From contig CAWEUM010000003.1 of the NCBI GenBank assembly GCA_963812255.1, positions 806,001 to 870,000 on the forward strand: a DNA stretch of 64,000 bases. The letters are read 5' to 3'. This DNA comes from DATJGR01 sp963812255. Lineage in GTDB: Bacteria > Pseudomonadota > Gammaproteobacteria > Pseudomonadales > Azotimanducaceae. Below are positions 17,455 through 26,947 of the stretch, piece after piece (the stretch's first letter is position 1; each line of letters opens with the position of its first letter). The position numbers were made by a program, and so were the translations under genes. The notes beneath the pieces are model-generated. The model had not been told where the DNA came from and ran no database searches. It saw only the letters and a list, made by a program, of their open reading frames with translations.

Positions 17455-18632
17455 ATCTCGTCGAACGCCGAATCGCGGCCGAGGAATTGCCCTGGCAGGA
17501 CAGTAATGTGCTCGGCACGATGGTGCTGGTCGACGGCAGTCCCACTGCGGGCACTGTCGACGGCCGCAACGTCATTCTCGCCGGCACCAACAATTACCTG
17601 GGGCTGACGTTTCATCCCGATTGCATTCGCGCATCGGCCGAAGCGGCGGCGCGCTACGGCACCGGCACCACCGGTTCGCGACTCGCGAGCGGTACCTACC
17701 CCGACCACGCCGCGCTCGAACGCGAAATGGCGGAGTTCTATGGCGCGCGCTCGGCGGTGGTCTTCACCACCGGCTATCAGGCCAACGTCGGCATGATTTC
17801 AGCGCTGGCCGATCGCGATTCCGTGTTGATCCTCGACGCACAGAGTCACGCCAGCATCTACGACGGCGCCACGCTCGCGGGTGCCACGACGTATCGCTTC
17901 AAGCACAACGACGTGGCCGACCTCGACAAGAAGCTGCGGCGCCTCGGCGAAACCGCGGCGAACGCACTGGTCATCGTCGAAGGCATCTACAGCATGCTCG
18001 GCGATACGGCGCCGCTTGCCGACATCTGCGAAGTGACCACGCGCCACCGCGCGGCGTTGTTGGTCGACGAGGCACATTCGTTCGGCGTGCTTGGAGAAAC
18101 CGGCCGCGGCCTCGCCGAAGAGGCCGGCGTGGAGGACCAGGTCGATGTCATCGTCGGTACGTTCAGCAAGAGCCTCGGCTGCGTCGGCGGCTATGCGATC
18201 AGCCGTCGCCACGATCTCGCACTGCTGCGCGCGGCGGCGCGTTCGTATGCGTATTCGGCCTCGAGTGCGCCGTCGGTGATGGCATCGGCGCGCGCGGCTT
18301 TGAACGTCATCCGCAAGAACCCCGATCTGCGTGAACGCCTCCACAACAACGCGCGCGTCACCTATGGCGCGCTACAACAACTCGGCTACGAATTGGGGCC
18401 GGTCATCACACCAGTCGTCGGCGTGCACGTGCGCGACACCGAGCAAGCTCTGAACGCCTGGCGATTCCTGATCGACAACGGGGTGTACGTGAACCTGGTG
18501 CCGCTGCAGGCCTCGCCGGGTCCGTTCTGCCTGCTGCGCGTCAGCCTGTCGGCGGCGCATACGCCTGAGCAGATCGACGCGATTATCGAGGCGTTTCGCG
18601 CGCTGCGCGATTCGGGACCGTTGAAGGCGTAG
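17451..18632 (+). CDS. Alpha-oxoamine synthase, probable serine palmitoyltransferase
   Basis: A 393-residue PLP enzyme of the alpha-oxoamine synthase family (serine palmitoyltransferase, KBL, BioF, ALAS). The PLP lysine is Lys240 in GTFSKSLGCVGGY; Asp206 and His209 lie in VDEAHSFG; His133 (DAQSHAS) stacks on the cofactor; the N-terminal NNYLGLT and GTGTTGSR motifs match the family. It condenses an amino acid with an acyl thioester and releases CO2. Coupling to a dedicated ACP, and LptFG/MsbA-like export genes next door, favour serine palmitoyltransferase (first step of sphingolipid synthesis) over BioF, since no bio genes are present. Sequence alone does not exclude KBL-like or other acyl-CoA substrates. 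No membrane helix is seen, as in soluble bacterial SPTs. Confidence 0.8.
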   Translation: MNLVERRIAAEELPWQDSNVLGTMVLVDGSPTAGTVDGRNVILAGTNNYLGLTFHPDCIRASAEAAARYGTGTTGSRLASGTYPDHAALEREMAEFYGARSAVVFTTGYQANVGMISALADRDSVLILDAQSHASIYDGATLAGATTYRFKHNDVADLDKKLRRLGETAANALVIVEGIYSMLGDTAPLADICEVTTRHRAALLVDEAHSFGVLGETGRGLAEEAGVEDQVDVIVGTFSKSLGCVGGYAISRRHDLALLRAAARSYAYSASSAPSVMASARAALNVIRKNPDLRERLHNNARVTYGALQQLGYELGPVITPVVGVHVRDTEQALNAWRFLIDNGVYVNLVPLQASPGPFCLLRVSLSAAHTPEQIDAIIEAFRALRDSGPLKA

Positions 18633-18656
18633 GCGCCTCGGACCCGATTCCGATCG

Positions 18657-18700
18657 AGCGTGGTGAGGCGCTAGCGGCTCGCATCAGACGCGCCCACGCT
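18657..18700. terminator. Possible hairpin terminator after the SPT-like gene
   Basis: AGCGTGG (18657-18663) can pair with CCACGCT (18694-18700), with partial inner pairing. It lies in the 104-base gap between the convergent SPT-like and methyltransferase genes. There is no T-run, so this is tentative. Confidence 0.3.
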
Positions 18701-18736
18701 ACATCAACCCAGGCACACAGCCATCACCAATCATAG

Positions 18737-19534
18737 TCACGCCGCTACCGTCACCAGATGCGCCGGCGCCGGGAATGTCACCGAACCATCCGGTTGAACG
18801 AACTGAGACAACCGCTGCCGCGCTGCCTGCTTCAATCTTTCATAGTCGGCGTCGTCGATGACATCCGCGAGCGTCCAGCCTTTGATATCCGTGTACAGCC
18901 ACGCGTCGATCGACGTGAATCGCGCCGTGCCCGGGACCGTGTGCACCGATGCCTGCCCCGCGCCGGCAGCTGCGAACAGCCTCGACAAATCGCGCGTGTC
19001 ACCCAGGCAATACGGCGCCTCGATGGCCTTGGCAACGTCCGCGCCGAACAGATCACGCAACATCTGCGCAACCGCCGCATAGCCAGGCGTGTCGTCGAGA
19101 GCCGCCCACACTGCGACGCATGCCGTTCCGCCCCGACGCAGCACGCGGAGCATTTCCGAGATGGCGCCGAGCCGGTCCTCGAAGAACATCAGACCGAATT
19201 GACTGACAACGCGATCGAACGAATCGGCGTCGAACGGCAACGACTCGGCCGCCGCCTGCTGCCAGGAAACATCGTCTGACTTCGCCTGCGCGACGGCGAG
19301 CATGCCAGGATTGATGTCCAATCCCACCACCGCGCCGGAGGTGCCCACGATGCGCGCTGCCTCTCTAGCGAGAATTCCAGTACCGCTCGCGACGTCGAGC
19401 ACGCGTTGGCCCGGGCGGACATCCGCCGCCGCCAGAATGCGCGCGGGCCATTCGGCGAACAGAGCCGGCACGAAAAAGCGTTCGTAGATGTCCGCCGCCG
19501 ATGCGGCTACCTGGCCTCGATCGTGTTCGCTCAT
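18737..19534 (-). CDS. Class I SAM-dependent methyltransferase (UbiE-like)
   Basis: A 265-residue methyltransferase. Motif I is VLDVASGTG (residues about 44-52), followed by the acidic motif II VVGLDINPGM and a post-I motif FDRVVSQFGLMFFEDR. The layout matches methyltransferase-11/UbiE-type enzymes acting on small molecules. It is the third gene of a minus-strand run after an alpha/beta hydrolase and a PPOX-fold protein, 28 bases from the latter. No specific substrate can be read from the sequence. Confidence 0.82.
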   Translation of the reverse strand: MSEHDRGQVAASAADIYERFFVPALFAEWPARILAAADVRPGQRVLDVASGTGILAREAARIVGTSGAVVGLDINPGMLAVAQAKSDDVSWQQAAAESLPFDADSFDRVVSQFGLMFFEDRLGAISEMLRVLRRGGTACVAVWAALDDTPGYAAVAQMLRDLFGADVAKAIEAPYCLGDTRDLSRLFAAAGAGQASVHTVPGTARFTSIDAWLYTDIKGWTLADVIDDADYERLKQAARQRLSQFVQPDGSVTFPAPAHLVTVAA

Positions 19535-19562
19535 TGAGGTCGATCTCGCGCGGTGTCTCGAG

Positions 19563-20036
19563 TCAATACCGCCCGCCCAGCTTCGAATGATCCCAGCTCA
19601 CGTATCGCTGCGGATGGAACTTGATCACCGCGCGCTTCGTAGCGGTCTTCGACACGGCCGCAGTCAACGCCTGACGCTGTGCCGCATCGATCGTCGCACC
19701 GCGCGTGTTGATCTTCACCAGTGTGTCGATCGCAGTGTCGAGATCGTCGATGATCTCGGCACGCGCATAGATCACCACGCCTTTGAGCTGCGCATATTCG
19801 ACGCCGGTCTCCACGAGCAAACTCGCCTTGGGGTCGCGGCGCCAGTTCAACACCTTCTGCGACTTCGCAAACGTCGTGCAGTACAGACAGCCCGCGTCGT
19901 CGACGTAAAACCACATTGGCATCGGGTGCGGATAGCCATCCTTGCCGTTGGAGACGATGATCAGCGTTTTGCGGCTATCGAGAAACGCGCGGATCTCCGC
20001 CGCGTCGAGTTCGATGTTGTTGCGTCTGGACGGCAT
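19563..20036 (-). CDS. PPOX-class (split-barrel flavin/F420) oxidoreductase-like protein
   Basis: A 157-residue split beta-barrel protein of the pyridoxamine-5'-phosphate-oxidase-like superfamily (F420- or FMN-binding). It begins with an RxFLDSRKTLIIVSNGKDGYPHPMP-type strand order, in which the cofactor-contacting HPMPMWF and KASLLVETG segments are typical. Length fits single-domain members. The start has AGGA seven bases upstream. It lies 21 bases after the alpha/beta hydrolase stop, so cotranscription is likely. Cofactor (FMN or F420) and substrate cannot be told apart by eye. Confidence 0.78.
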   Translation of the reverse strand: MPSRRNNIELDAAEIRAFLDSRKTLIIVSNGKDGYPHPMPMWFYVDDAGCLYCTTFAKSQKVLNWRRDPKASLLVETGVEYAQLKGVVIYARAEIIDDLDTAIDTLVKINTRGATIDAAQRQALTAAVSKTATKRAVIKFHPQRYVSWDHSKLGGRY

Positions 20037-20057
20037 TCCAATGTCCTGCTGAGTTGA

Positions 20058-21080
20058 TCAAATCGAATGTGAAGAGACAGCCCGCAGCGGCTTCGAGTGC
20101 CGCCATTCCGCGAGCAGCGTGCGCAGCGCCGCGACGAACGCGAGCGGCTGATCGAGAAACAGGTGATGCTGCGCCTCCGGGATCGCGACGAATGGTACCG
20201 ATTCGTCGAGCACCTTGAACATGTAGTCGGCAATCTCCTGGCCGAACAGATAGCTGTCCTGTCCGTAGATCACCCCCACGCGGCAGCTGATCGAAGCGAG
20301 CCCTTCCGCCATGTTGGTATGAAACTCCATCTTCCTGAACAGGCCGTCGTCGAACTTCCACGTCCAACCGCCTTCGGTCTGCTTCAGCGAATGTTTGCCG
20401 ATGTAATCGAGGATGTATTGATTGTTGCAGTCCTGCGGCGGCATCAGCCGGAAGCGCGCCAGTGCCTCGGCATATTCGTTGTACATTCGCTTGGGACGAA
20501 TCGGCGACCGGCGCGGGTCGCGCTCCCATTGAAAGTCAGGCGGACGCACTGCGGAATCCACCAGCACGATCCCGGCGAGCCGCTCCCGATACAACAAACC
20601 GGTGTTCAACGTGACGAAACCGCCAAAGCTGTGGCCGACGACGATCGAGTCGTTGCCGAACCCGGCGGCGTCCATGACGCCAGCCACTTCCGCGGCGAAG
20701 CCTTCCGGCGAGTATCCATCGCGATGATCCGAATCGCCCATCCCCGACAAATCGAGCGCGACGACGCGATAATGTTCGAGCAGGAACGGCGCGATGAACG
20801 TCCACCAATGCGCGTGCGCACCGTTGCCGTGAACCAGCACGATGCCCGGTTTGTCGCTCACGCCGCCCCACTGCAGGTAGTGAATGCGCGCACCGTCGAC
20901 GCTGATCCAGCTTTCTTCGAATGGCACTTCCAGCGCCTTGGAAAACCAGCCCGGCGCGTCCTTTTGAACGCCCAACGTCAACTCCCACGCAGATGAGCGT
21001 GAGATTGTCCGCGCCGGCAGACGCGGCGGCAAGCCAGACTCTTCGCTGGATCGGCCATGGTCCCCATCCAACGCGCTCAC
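20058..21080 (-). CDS. Alpha/beta hydrolase
   Basis: A 340-residue alpha/beta hydrolase-fold protein. The oxyanion motif is HGNGAH (84-89), the nucleophile elbow GHSFGG with Ser151, an acid in ALDLSGMGDSD (Asp110 strand), and a catalytic His probably in AQHHLFLD near the C terminus. The first about 55 residues are less family-like. The start is GTG 21080 with GAGG upstream. It is divergent from the alpha-2-macroglobulin gene (80-base gap) and heads a three-gene minus-strand set with PPOX and methyltransferase genes. Epoxide hydrolase, esterase or C-C hydrolase activities all remain possible. Confidence 0.83.
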   Translation of the reverse strand: MSALDGDHGRSSEESGLPPRLPARTISRSSAWELTLGVQKDAPGWFSKALEVPFEESWISVDGARIHYLQWGGVSDKPGIVLVHGNGAHAHWWTFIAPFLLEHYRVVALDLSGMGDSDHRDGYSPEGFAAEVAGVMDAAGFGNDSIVVGHSFGGFVTLNTGLLYRERLAGIVLVDSAVRPPDFQWERDPRRSPIRPKRMYNEYAEALARFRLMPPQDCNNQYILDYIGKHSLKQTEGGWTWKFDDGLFRKMEFHTNMAEGLASISCRVGVIYGQDSYLFGQEIADYMFKVLDESVPFVAIPEAQHHLFLDQPLAFVAALRTLLAEWRHSKPLRAVSSHSI

Positions 21081-21160
21081 GCATCACCCTCATCGATGGT
21101 GCAATCGTCGTCGATCGGGCAAGCTTTCCGGTCGCTCAATACCAAGTGGCGCGACATTCC

Positions 21161-24100
21161 ATGGGTCCGCGAACGAGACTCGCCACCATCGCCTTGGCGC
21201 TCAGCGCGTTGATCTCGATCCACGCAACGGCCGCAACGAGCGGCCCTGTCGCGCAGTTTTCTCCGCAGGGCACGGTCAAACAGGTTCGCCAGGTAACCGC
21301 GCGATTCGCGGTACCAATGGTCGCGCTCGGCGATCCGCGGCTGGCCGATCCGTTCGATATCGATTGCAAGGCGGCCGGCCATGGTCGCTGGGTGGACCCG
21401 CGCAACTGGGTGTACGACTTCGACGCGGACCTGCCGGGCGGCCTGCGCTGCACGTTTGCACTTCGTGCCGGCCTGCGATCGCGCGACGGCGCGCCGATCG
21501 ATCGCGCCGAACGGTTCGCCTTCGATACCGGCGGGCCATCGATTCGCGCGTCGCTGCCGCAACAAGGCAGCACCGTCGACGAAAATCAGGTGTTTCTATT
21601 CGCGCTCGATTCGGCGGCGACGACCGAATCGATCGAACGCGGTGTGTATTGTGCGGTCGACGGCATCTCGGAGCGCATCCCGGTTCACGTCCTGACCGGC
21701 AAAGAACGCGCGGCGATACTCGATCAGCGTCGCGAGCTGGGCTACAGCTATTATCGGATCCTGTGGAAGGATGGCGCGCAGTCGACTGCACGCGTGCGCG
21801 ACCGTGCGCTCGAAACCGCCGAAGCCGATCTCGTTGCACTCACCTGCAAACGCACTCTACCCAGCGATACGAAACTGCAGATCGTATGGGGTGCCGGTAT
21901 CGAGGCGCCGAGCCATATCGCTACGACGAACGAACAGAAGCTGCCGTATCGGGTCCGTCCCGCGTTCACGGCGCATCTCGAATGCAGTCGGGTCAACGCG
22001 CGCGCCGGCTGCATTCCGCTGCAGCCGCTTCGACTACGCTTCAGCGCGCCGGTTTCCGCCGCCAGCGCTCGAGCCATTCGTGTTCTGATCGCCGACGGTA
22101 CCGCGATGGCGCCCGAGCCTGCCACCGCGGGGATTGCGAGCGTCGATGACGTCACCTTCAAAGGTCCCTTCTCCGAAAACCAGACCGTCAAACTGATGTT
22201 GCCCCCCGGTTTGGTCGACGACATCGGCCGGCCGCTACTCAATGCCGACCGCTTTCCATTGGAGATCGCCATCGACAGCTATCCGCCGCTGGCGAAGTTT
22301 TCAGGCGAATTCGGGATTCTCGAAGCGAACGATGCAGTATTGCCGGTGACGTTGCGCAACGTCGAATCGCAACTACCGGCCAAACGCGTCGATCTCGCGG
22401 GCAAGCGGCTGCGCGAAGCATCCGACACCGCCCACGTGGCTTCGTGGCTGCGAAGAGTCGAAGCCGCCAATCGCCCGCACGGCACGTGGTCGTACAACTC
22501 AGCCGAGAAGAAATCGGCGTGGGTCGAACAGACCGCTGATCACTCGGTGTTCGCGCCGAGTGATGCAGCAGAATCGTTCAGCGTGCCCACCATCGGCGAC
22601 GGGAACGCGCCGGTGCGGCCATTCGAAGTCGTTGGCATACCGTTACCGCGGCGGGGCTTCTATGTCGTGGAACTCGCAAGTCGGCGCCTCGGCGAAGCGC
22701 TGCTCGGCGGCGATCGGCCCCGCTACGTGTCGAGTGCGGTACTGGTGACCAATCTCAGCGTGCATTTCAAATGGGGTCGCGAATCGTCCCGCGTCTGGGT
22801 CACACACCTCGACGATGCAACGCCGGCGGACAACGTGGATGTCGAGATTGCCGATTACTGCACCGGCGCACCGCGCTGGCATGGTCGTACCGATCACGAC
22901 GGCATCGCCGTTGTGGATGAGTCGTTCGGCGAACCCAATGGCAATGCGTCGTGCAGCTACGCATCGCCGTTGATGATCAGTGCGCGATCCGACGACGACT
23001 TCAGTTTCGCACTCTCGTTCTGGAACGAGGGTATTGCGCCATACGACTTCGCATTGAACGTCGGCGACGAATGGCAAGCCGATATCTATCACAGCGTCCT
23101 CGATCGTTCGCTGTTCCGCGCTGGCGAAACCGTATCGATGAAACACTTTCTGCGGCGGCACAGCACAGCAGGCGTGGAGCTGGCCGCGGCGCCACCAGGG
23201 GACCGCAAGCTCCGCATCACCCATCGCGGCAGCGCGACGCGCTTCGAATTCACAGCGACTTTCGACGCGACCGGCGTGGCCGAATCGACATGGCCGATTC
23301 CTCCGGACGCGAAGCTCGGCGACTACTCGATCGAGATCTACGGCAACGAAGGTTGGCATGACAGTGGCACATTCAAGGTGGAACAGTTTCGCCTACCGAC
23401 CATTCGCGCGACGATCGACGGGCCTCCCCGGCCGCAGCTGCGTCCGTCCGAAGTGGCTCTGAACCTGCACGCGAGCTATCTCTCGGGCGGGAGCGCCGCC
23501 GGGATGCCCGTCAAAGTCCGCACCACGGTCGAGCCGCGGACCATCCGCTTCGCCGACTATCCCGACTACGAGTTCGGCGGGCCGGCGGTGACCGAAGGCA
23601 TCACCCAATCGGGTCCGGCCGCATACGACTTCGAACGCGACACCCAAGCCAACGAGGCGATCAAGGCGCGCGTGATTCCGCTGAACCTGGACGACCAGGG
23701 TTCAGCGCGCGTCACCATTCCCGACATCCCGAAGGTCGAGCAAGCTTCGGTGCTGAATGCGGAAATGGACTACGCCGATGCAAACGGTGAATTCTTGACG
23801 TCCGCGACCCGTGTCGACCTGTGGCCCGCAGCCGTCACGCTCGGCATACACCGTGAAGGCTGGGCGGCAAGCACCGAACAGATGCGGTTTCGCGTTGTCG
23901 CACTCGATCTGCAGGGCCGGCCCGCAGCCGGACAGCGCATCGAAGTGACTTTGTACCGCGCTGCCAACTACTCGTACCGCAAACGCCTGATCGGCGGCTT
24001 CTACGCCTACGAAAGCATGCGTGAGATCCGCGCTCTGCAGCCGACCTGCGACGGCACGACCAACGCCCAGGGACTGCTGACCTGCGAAGTCGCTCCCGGC

Positions 24101-26947
24101 ATTTCCGGTGAAGTCATCGTGGTCGCCCGCAGCAAGGATGCGGCTGACAACACGGTTGCCGCTTCAACGTCGATGTGGGTCGTTGATCAGGACCAATGGT
24201 GGTTCGGCGGCACCAGCGGTGATCGCATGGACTTACTGGCTGAGCAGAAGGAATACGAGCCCGGCGATACCGCGCGGTTTCAAGTACGCATGCCGTTCCG
24301 CAGCGCGACCGCGCTCGTCACGGTGGAGCGCGAGGGCGTTCTCGAAAGTTTCGTCACGACGCTCGACGGCAGCGATCCGATCGTCGAAGTCCCGATCACC
24401 GATGTCGATGCGCCCAACGTTTTCGTATCGGTCCTGGCGGTGCGCGGTCGCATCGGTACGTTCGCAAGCTGGCTCGCCGACATGGCACGGCGCTTCGATC
24501 TGCCCGAATTCATCTCCCGCAATGGCGGCCGGCCGACCGCCTTGATCGACCTGAGCAAGCCGAGCTATCGGCTCGGCACGGCGGAGATCCGCGTCGGCTG
24601 GAAGCCACACCGGCTCGACGTCACCGTCACCGCCGACCGGCCGAACTACGCGGTACGCCAACAGGCGCACATTAAAATCCACGTCGCGCGCGCCGATGGC
24701 AAGCGGCTGCCCGCCGGATCCGAAGTCGCGCTTGCGGCGGTCGACGAAGCGCTGCTCGAACTCGCTCCGAATCCGAGTTGGAATCTGCTCGACGCGATGA
24801 TGGGGCGACGCGGCCTCGAAGTTTGGACAGCGACCGCACAGACGGAAGTGATCGGCCGACGGACATTCGGTCGCAAGGCGGTCCCGCACGGTGGTGGCGG
24901 AGGACGCGACCGCGCGCGCGAACTGTTCGACACCTTGCTGACGTGGCAGGGTCGTGTGAGTCTCGACACAAACGGCAACGCGCGGGCGACGATTCCGCTG
25001 AATGATTCGCTGACGCACTTTCGCATCGTTGCCGTTGCGAACGGCGGTGCCGATCTGTTCGGTACCGGCAGCACGCGGATCGCGACGACGCAAGACCTGT
25101 TGCTGCTGTCGGGCCTGCCTCCGGTCGTCCGCGCAGGCGACCGCTACGCGGCGACGTTCGTGCTACGCAACACCACCGATCATCCGATCGCGGCCGACGT
25201 CATTGCTGCGACCACGCCAGCGCTGAAGCCGGCGCTTGCGCACCAACAAATCGACATTGCCGCGGGCAGCGCGCGCGATGTCACCTGGCTGGTCGCCGCG
25301 CCACTCGGAACCGAAACGCTCGCGTGGGACGTTTCGTTGAAGGAAACCTCAGGTGCTGCGCACGACCGGCTCGCGGTGACTCAGCGTATCATCGCTGCAA
25401 TTCCCGTGCGCACATTCCAGGCGACGCTCGCACAGCTCGATCGGCCGCTTGTCATGACCGCGCAACGGCCGACGGATGCGATTGCCGGCCGCGGCGGGCT
25501 CGACGTGTCATTACAGGCGCGGCTCGGCGATCGTCTCGATGGCGTGAACGAATACATGTCAAGGTATCCGTACGTGTGCCTCGAACAGAACCTGTCGAAG
25601 GCGGTAGCACTGCGCGACGCAGACGCGTGGCGGCACTGGATGGACCGCCTGCCCACTTATCAGGATCGCAACGGCCTGCTGAAATACTTCCCGTCGGACA
25701 CGCTGGCCGGCGACGACACGCTGACGGCCTACGCGCTGGCGATCGCGGCCGAAGCGGGCTACGAGATTCCGCTGCCCGAGCTACATAAGATGTTCAGCGG
25801 GCTCACCGATTTCGTCGAGGGGCGCATCGATCTGAGCTCTGCACTGCCGACGGCGGATTTGACCATCCGCAAGCTCGCGGCAGTTGCGGCGTTGTCGCGG
25901 TACGAAGCCGCGCAGCCGCAGATGCTCGACAGCATCGACATCGATCCAGACAACTGGCCGACGTCGGCGGTACTCGATTGGCTGGACATCCTGCGTCGAA
26001 TGCCGGGATTGCCCAACACCGAAGCGAGCACTGCCGCGGCCGAAGGCATCATCCGCGCGCGGCTGAATTTTCAAGGCACGACGATGGGCTTTTCGACACA
26101 GCGCGGCGACGCGCTGTGGTGGTTGATGATCTCCAGTGACTCCAACGCCGTGCGCGCACTGCTGACGCTGATGGACCGGCCGGACTGGCGGAGCGATATG
26201 CCACGCATGGTGCGCGGCGCGATCGGCCGGCAACATTTCGGGCATTGGAACACGACCGTCGCCAATGCCTGGGGTGTGCTTGCGATGGAGGAATTCTCCA
26301 AAGTATTCGAATCGGCACCGATCACCGGATCGACACGTATTGCCTACGGCTCCGTGAAAAAATTGCTGGCGTGGGCCGGAAAGCACGACGAACTGACCGT
26401 GCAACTGCCATGGCAGGCCGGACCTGAGACTCTCGAAGTGACCCAACTCGGCACCGGGCGACCGTGGGCGACTGTCCGTGCCACCGCTGCCTTGCCGCTG
26501 AAATCCGCGCTATCCAGCGGTTTTGCGATCACCCGCACTGTCACCGCGGTCGAGCAGGCTCGGCCTGGGCACTGGACCCGCGGCGACGTCGTCCGTGTGC
26601 ATCTCGACATCGACGCGCAAACCGACATGACGTGGGTGGTCGTCGACGATCCAATACCCGCGGGTGCGACGGTGCTAGGCAGTGGACTCGGTGGTCAGTC
26701 GCGCACGTTGACCGACAACGAGAAGCAATCAGGCTGGGTGTGGCCCGCGTTCGAGCAGCGCACTTTCGATGCGTTTCGCACTTACTACCGGTTCGTGCCG
26801 AAAGGCACATTCAGCGCCGAGTACACGTTGCGGCTGAACAACCCCGGAACGTTCCAGTTGCCGCCGACGCGCGCGGAGGCGATGTACGCACCGGAAATGC
26901 TCGGTGAGCTGCCCAACACGCCTGTCAACGTGGAACCGTATCGATGA
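21161..26947 (+). CDS. Bacterial alpha-2-macroglobulin (periplasmic protease inhibitor)
   Basis: A 1,928-residue alpha-2-macroglobulin family protein. Start ATG 21161 gives a signal peptide (hydrophobic core at about residues 7-20, cleavage after ATA); upstream in-frame codons belong to the antisense hydrolase region. Repeated MG domains fill the N-terminal two thirds. The thioester motif CLEQ is at Cys1473 in the VCLEQNL context, which can trap attacking proteases covalently. The signal has no lipobox cysteine, unlike the lipoprotein form in E. coli (YfhM), so this one is probably soluble in the periplasm. The stop overlaps pbpC by 4 bases; the a2M-pbpC pair is a conserved partnership in which the inhibitor is thought to guard the envelope when peptidoglycan is breached. 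Confidence 0.92.
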   Translation: MGPRTRLATIALALSALISIHATAATSGPVAQFSPQGTVKQVRQVTARFAVPMVALGDPRLADPFDIDCKAAGHGRWVDPRNWVYDFDADLPGGLRCTFALRAGLRSRDGAPIDRAERFAFDTGGPSIRASLPQQGSTVDENQVFLFALDSAATTESIERGVYCAVDGISERIPVHVLTGKERAAILDQRRELGYSYYRILWKDGAQSTARVRDRALETAEADLVALTCKRTLPSDTKLQIVWGAGIEAPSHIATTNEQKLPYRVRPAFTAHLECSRVNARAGCIPLQPLRLRFSAPVSAASARAIRVLIADGTAMAPEPATAGIASVDDVTFKGPFSENQTVKLMLPPGLVDDIGRPLLNADRFPLEIAIDSYPPLAKFSGEFGILEANDAVLPVTLRNVESQLPAKRVDLAGKRLREASDTAHVASWLRRVEAANRPHGTWSYNSAEKKSAWVEQTADHSVFAPSDAAESFSVPTIGDGNAPVRPFEVVGIPLPRRGFYVVELASRRLGEALLGGDRPRYVSSAVLVTNLSVHFKWGRESSRVWVTHLDDATPADNVDVEIADYCTGAPRWHGRTDHDGIAVVDESFGEPNGNASCSYASPLMISARSDDDFSFALSFWNEGIAPYDFALNVGDEWQADIYHSVLDRSLFRAGETVSMKHFLRRHSTAGVELAAAPPGDRKLRITHRGSATRFEFTATFDATGVAESTWPIPPDAKLGDYSIEIYGNEGWHDSGTFKVEQFRLPTIRATIDGPPRPQLRPSEVALNLHASYLSGGSAAGMPVKVRTTVEPRTIRFADYPDYEFGGPAVTEGITQSGPAAYDFERDTQANEAIKARVIPLNLDDQGSARVTIPDIPKVEQASVLNAEMDYADANGEFLTSATRVDLWPAAVTLGIHREGWAASTEQMRFRVVALDLQGRPAAGQRIEVTLYRAANYSYRKRLIGGFYAYESMREIRALQPTCDGTTNAQGLLTCEVAPGISGEVIVVARSKDAADNTVAASTSMWVVDQDQWWFGGTSGDRMDLLAEQKEYEPGDTARFQVRMPFRSATALVTVEREGVLESFVTTLDGSDPIVEVPITDVDAPNVFVSVLAVRGRIGTFASWLADMARRFDLPEFISRNGGRPTALIDLSKPSYRLGTAEIRVGWKPHRLDVTVTADRPNYAVRQQAHIKIHVARADGKRLPAGSEVALAAVDEALLELAPNPSWNLLDAMMGRRGLEVWTATAQTEVIGRRTFGRKAVPHGGGGGRDRARELFDTLLTWQGRVSLDTNGNARATIPLNDSLTHFRIVAVANGGADLFGTGSTRIATTQDLLLLSGLPPVVRAGDRYAATFVLRNTTDHPIAADVIAATTPALKPALAHQQIDIAAGSARDVTWLVAAPLGTETLAWDVSLKETSGAAHDRLAVTQRIIAAIPVRTFQATLAQLDRPLVMTAQRPTDAIAGRGGLDVSLQARLGDRLDGVNEYMSRYPYVCLEQNLSKAVALRDADAWRHWMDRLPTYQDRNGLLKYFPSDTLAGDDTLTAYALAIAAEAGYEIPLPELHKMFSGLTDFVEGRIDLSSALPTADLTIRKLAAVAALSRYEAAQPQMLDSIDIDPDNWPTSAVLDWLDILRRMPGLPNTEASTAAAEGIIRARLNFQGTTMGFSTQRGDALWWLMISSDSNAVRALLTLMDRPDWRSDMPRMVRGAIGRQHFGHWNTTVANAWGVLAMEEFSKVFESAPITGSTRIAYGSVKKLLAWAGKHDELTVQLPWQAGPETLEVTQLGTGRPWATVRATAALPLKSALSSGFAITRTVTAVEQARPGHWTRGDVVRVHLDIDAQTDMTWVVVDDPIPAGATVLGSGLGGQSRTLTDNEKQSGWVWPAFEQRTFDAFRTYYRFVPKGTFSAEYTLRLNNPGTFQLPPTRAEAMYAPEMLGELPNTPVNVEPYR

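Noticed and set aside
20921..21160. Upstream extension of the alpha-2-macroglobulin frame
   Set aside because: It overlaps the hydrolase start and would bury the signal peptide; ATG 21161 gives a normal signal.
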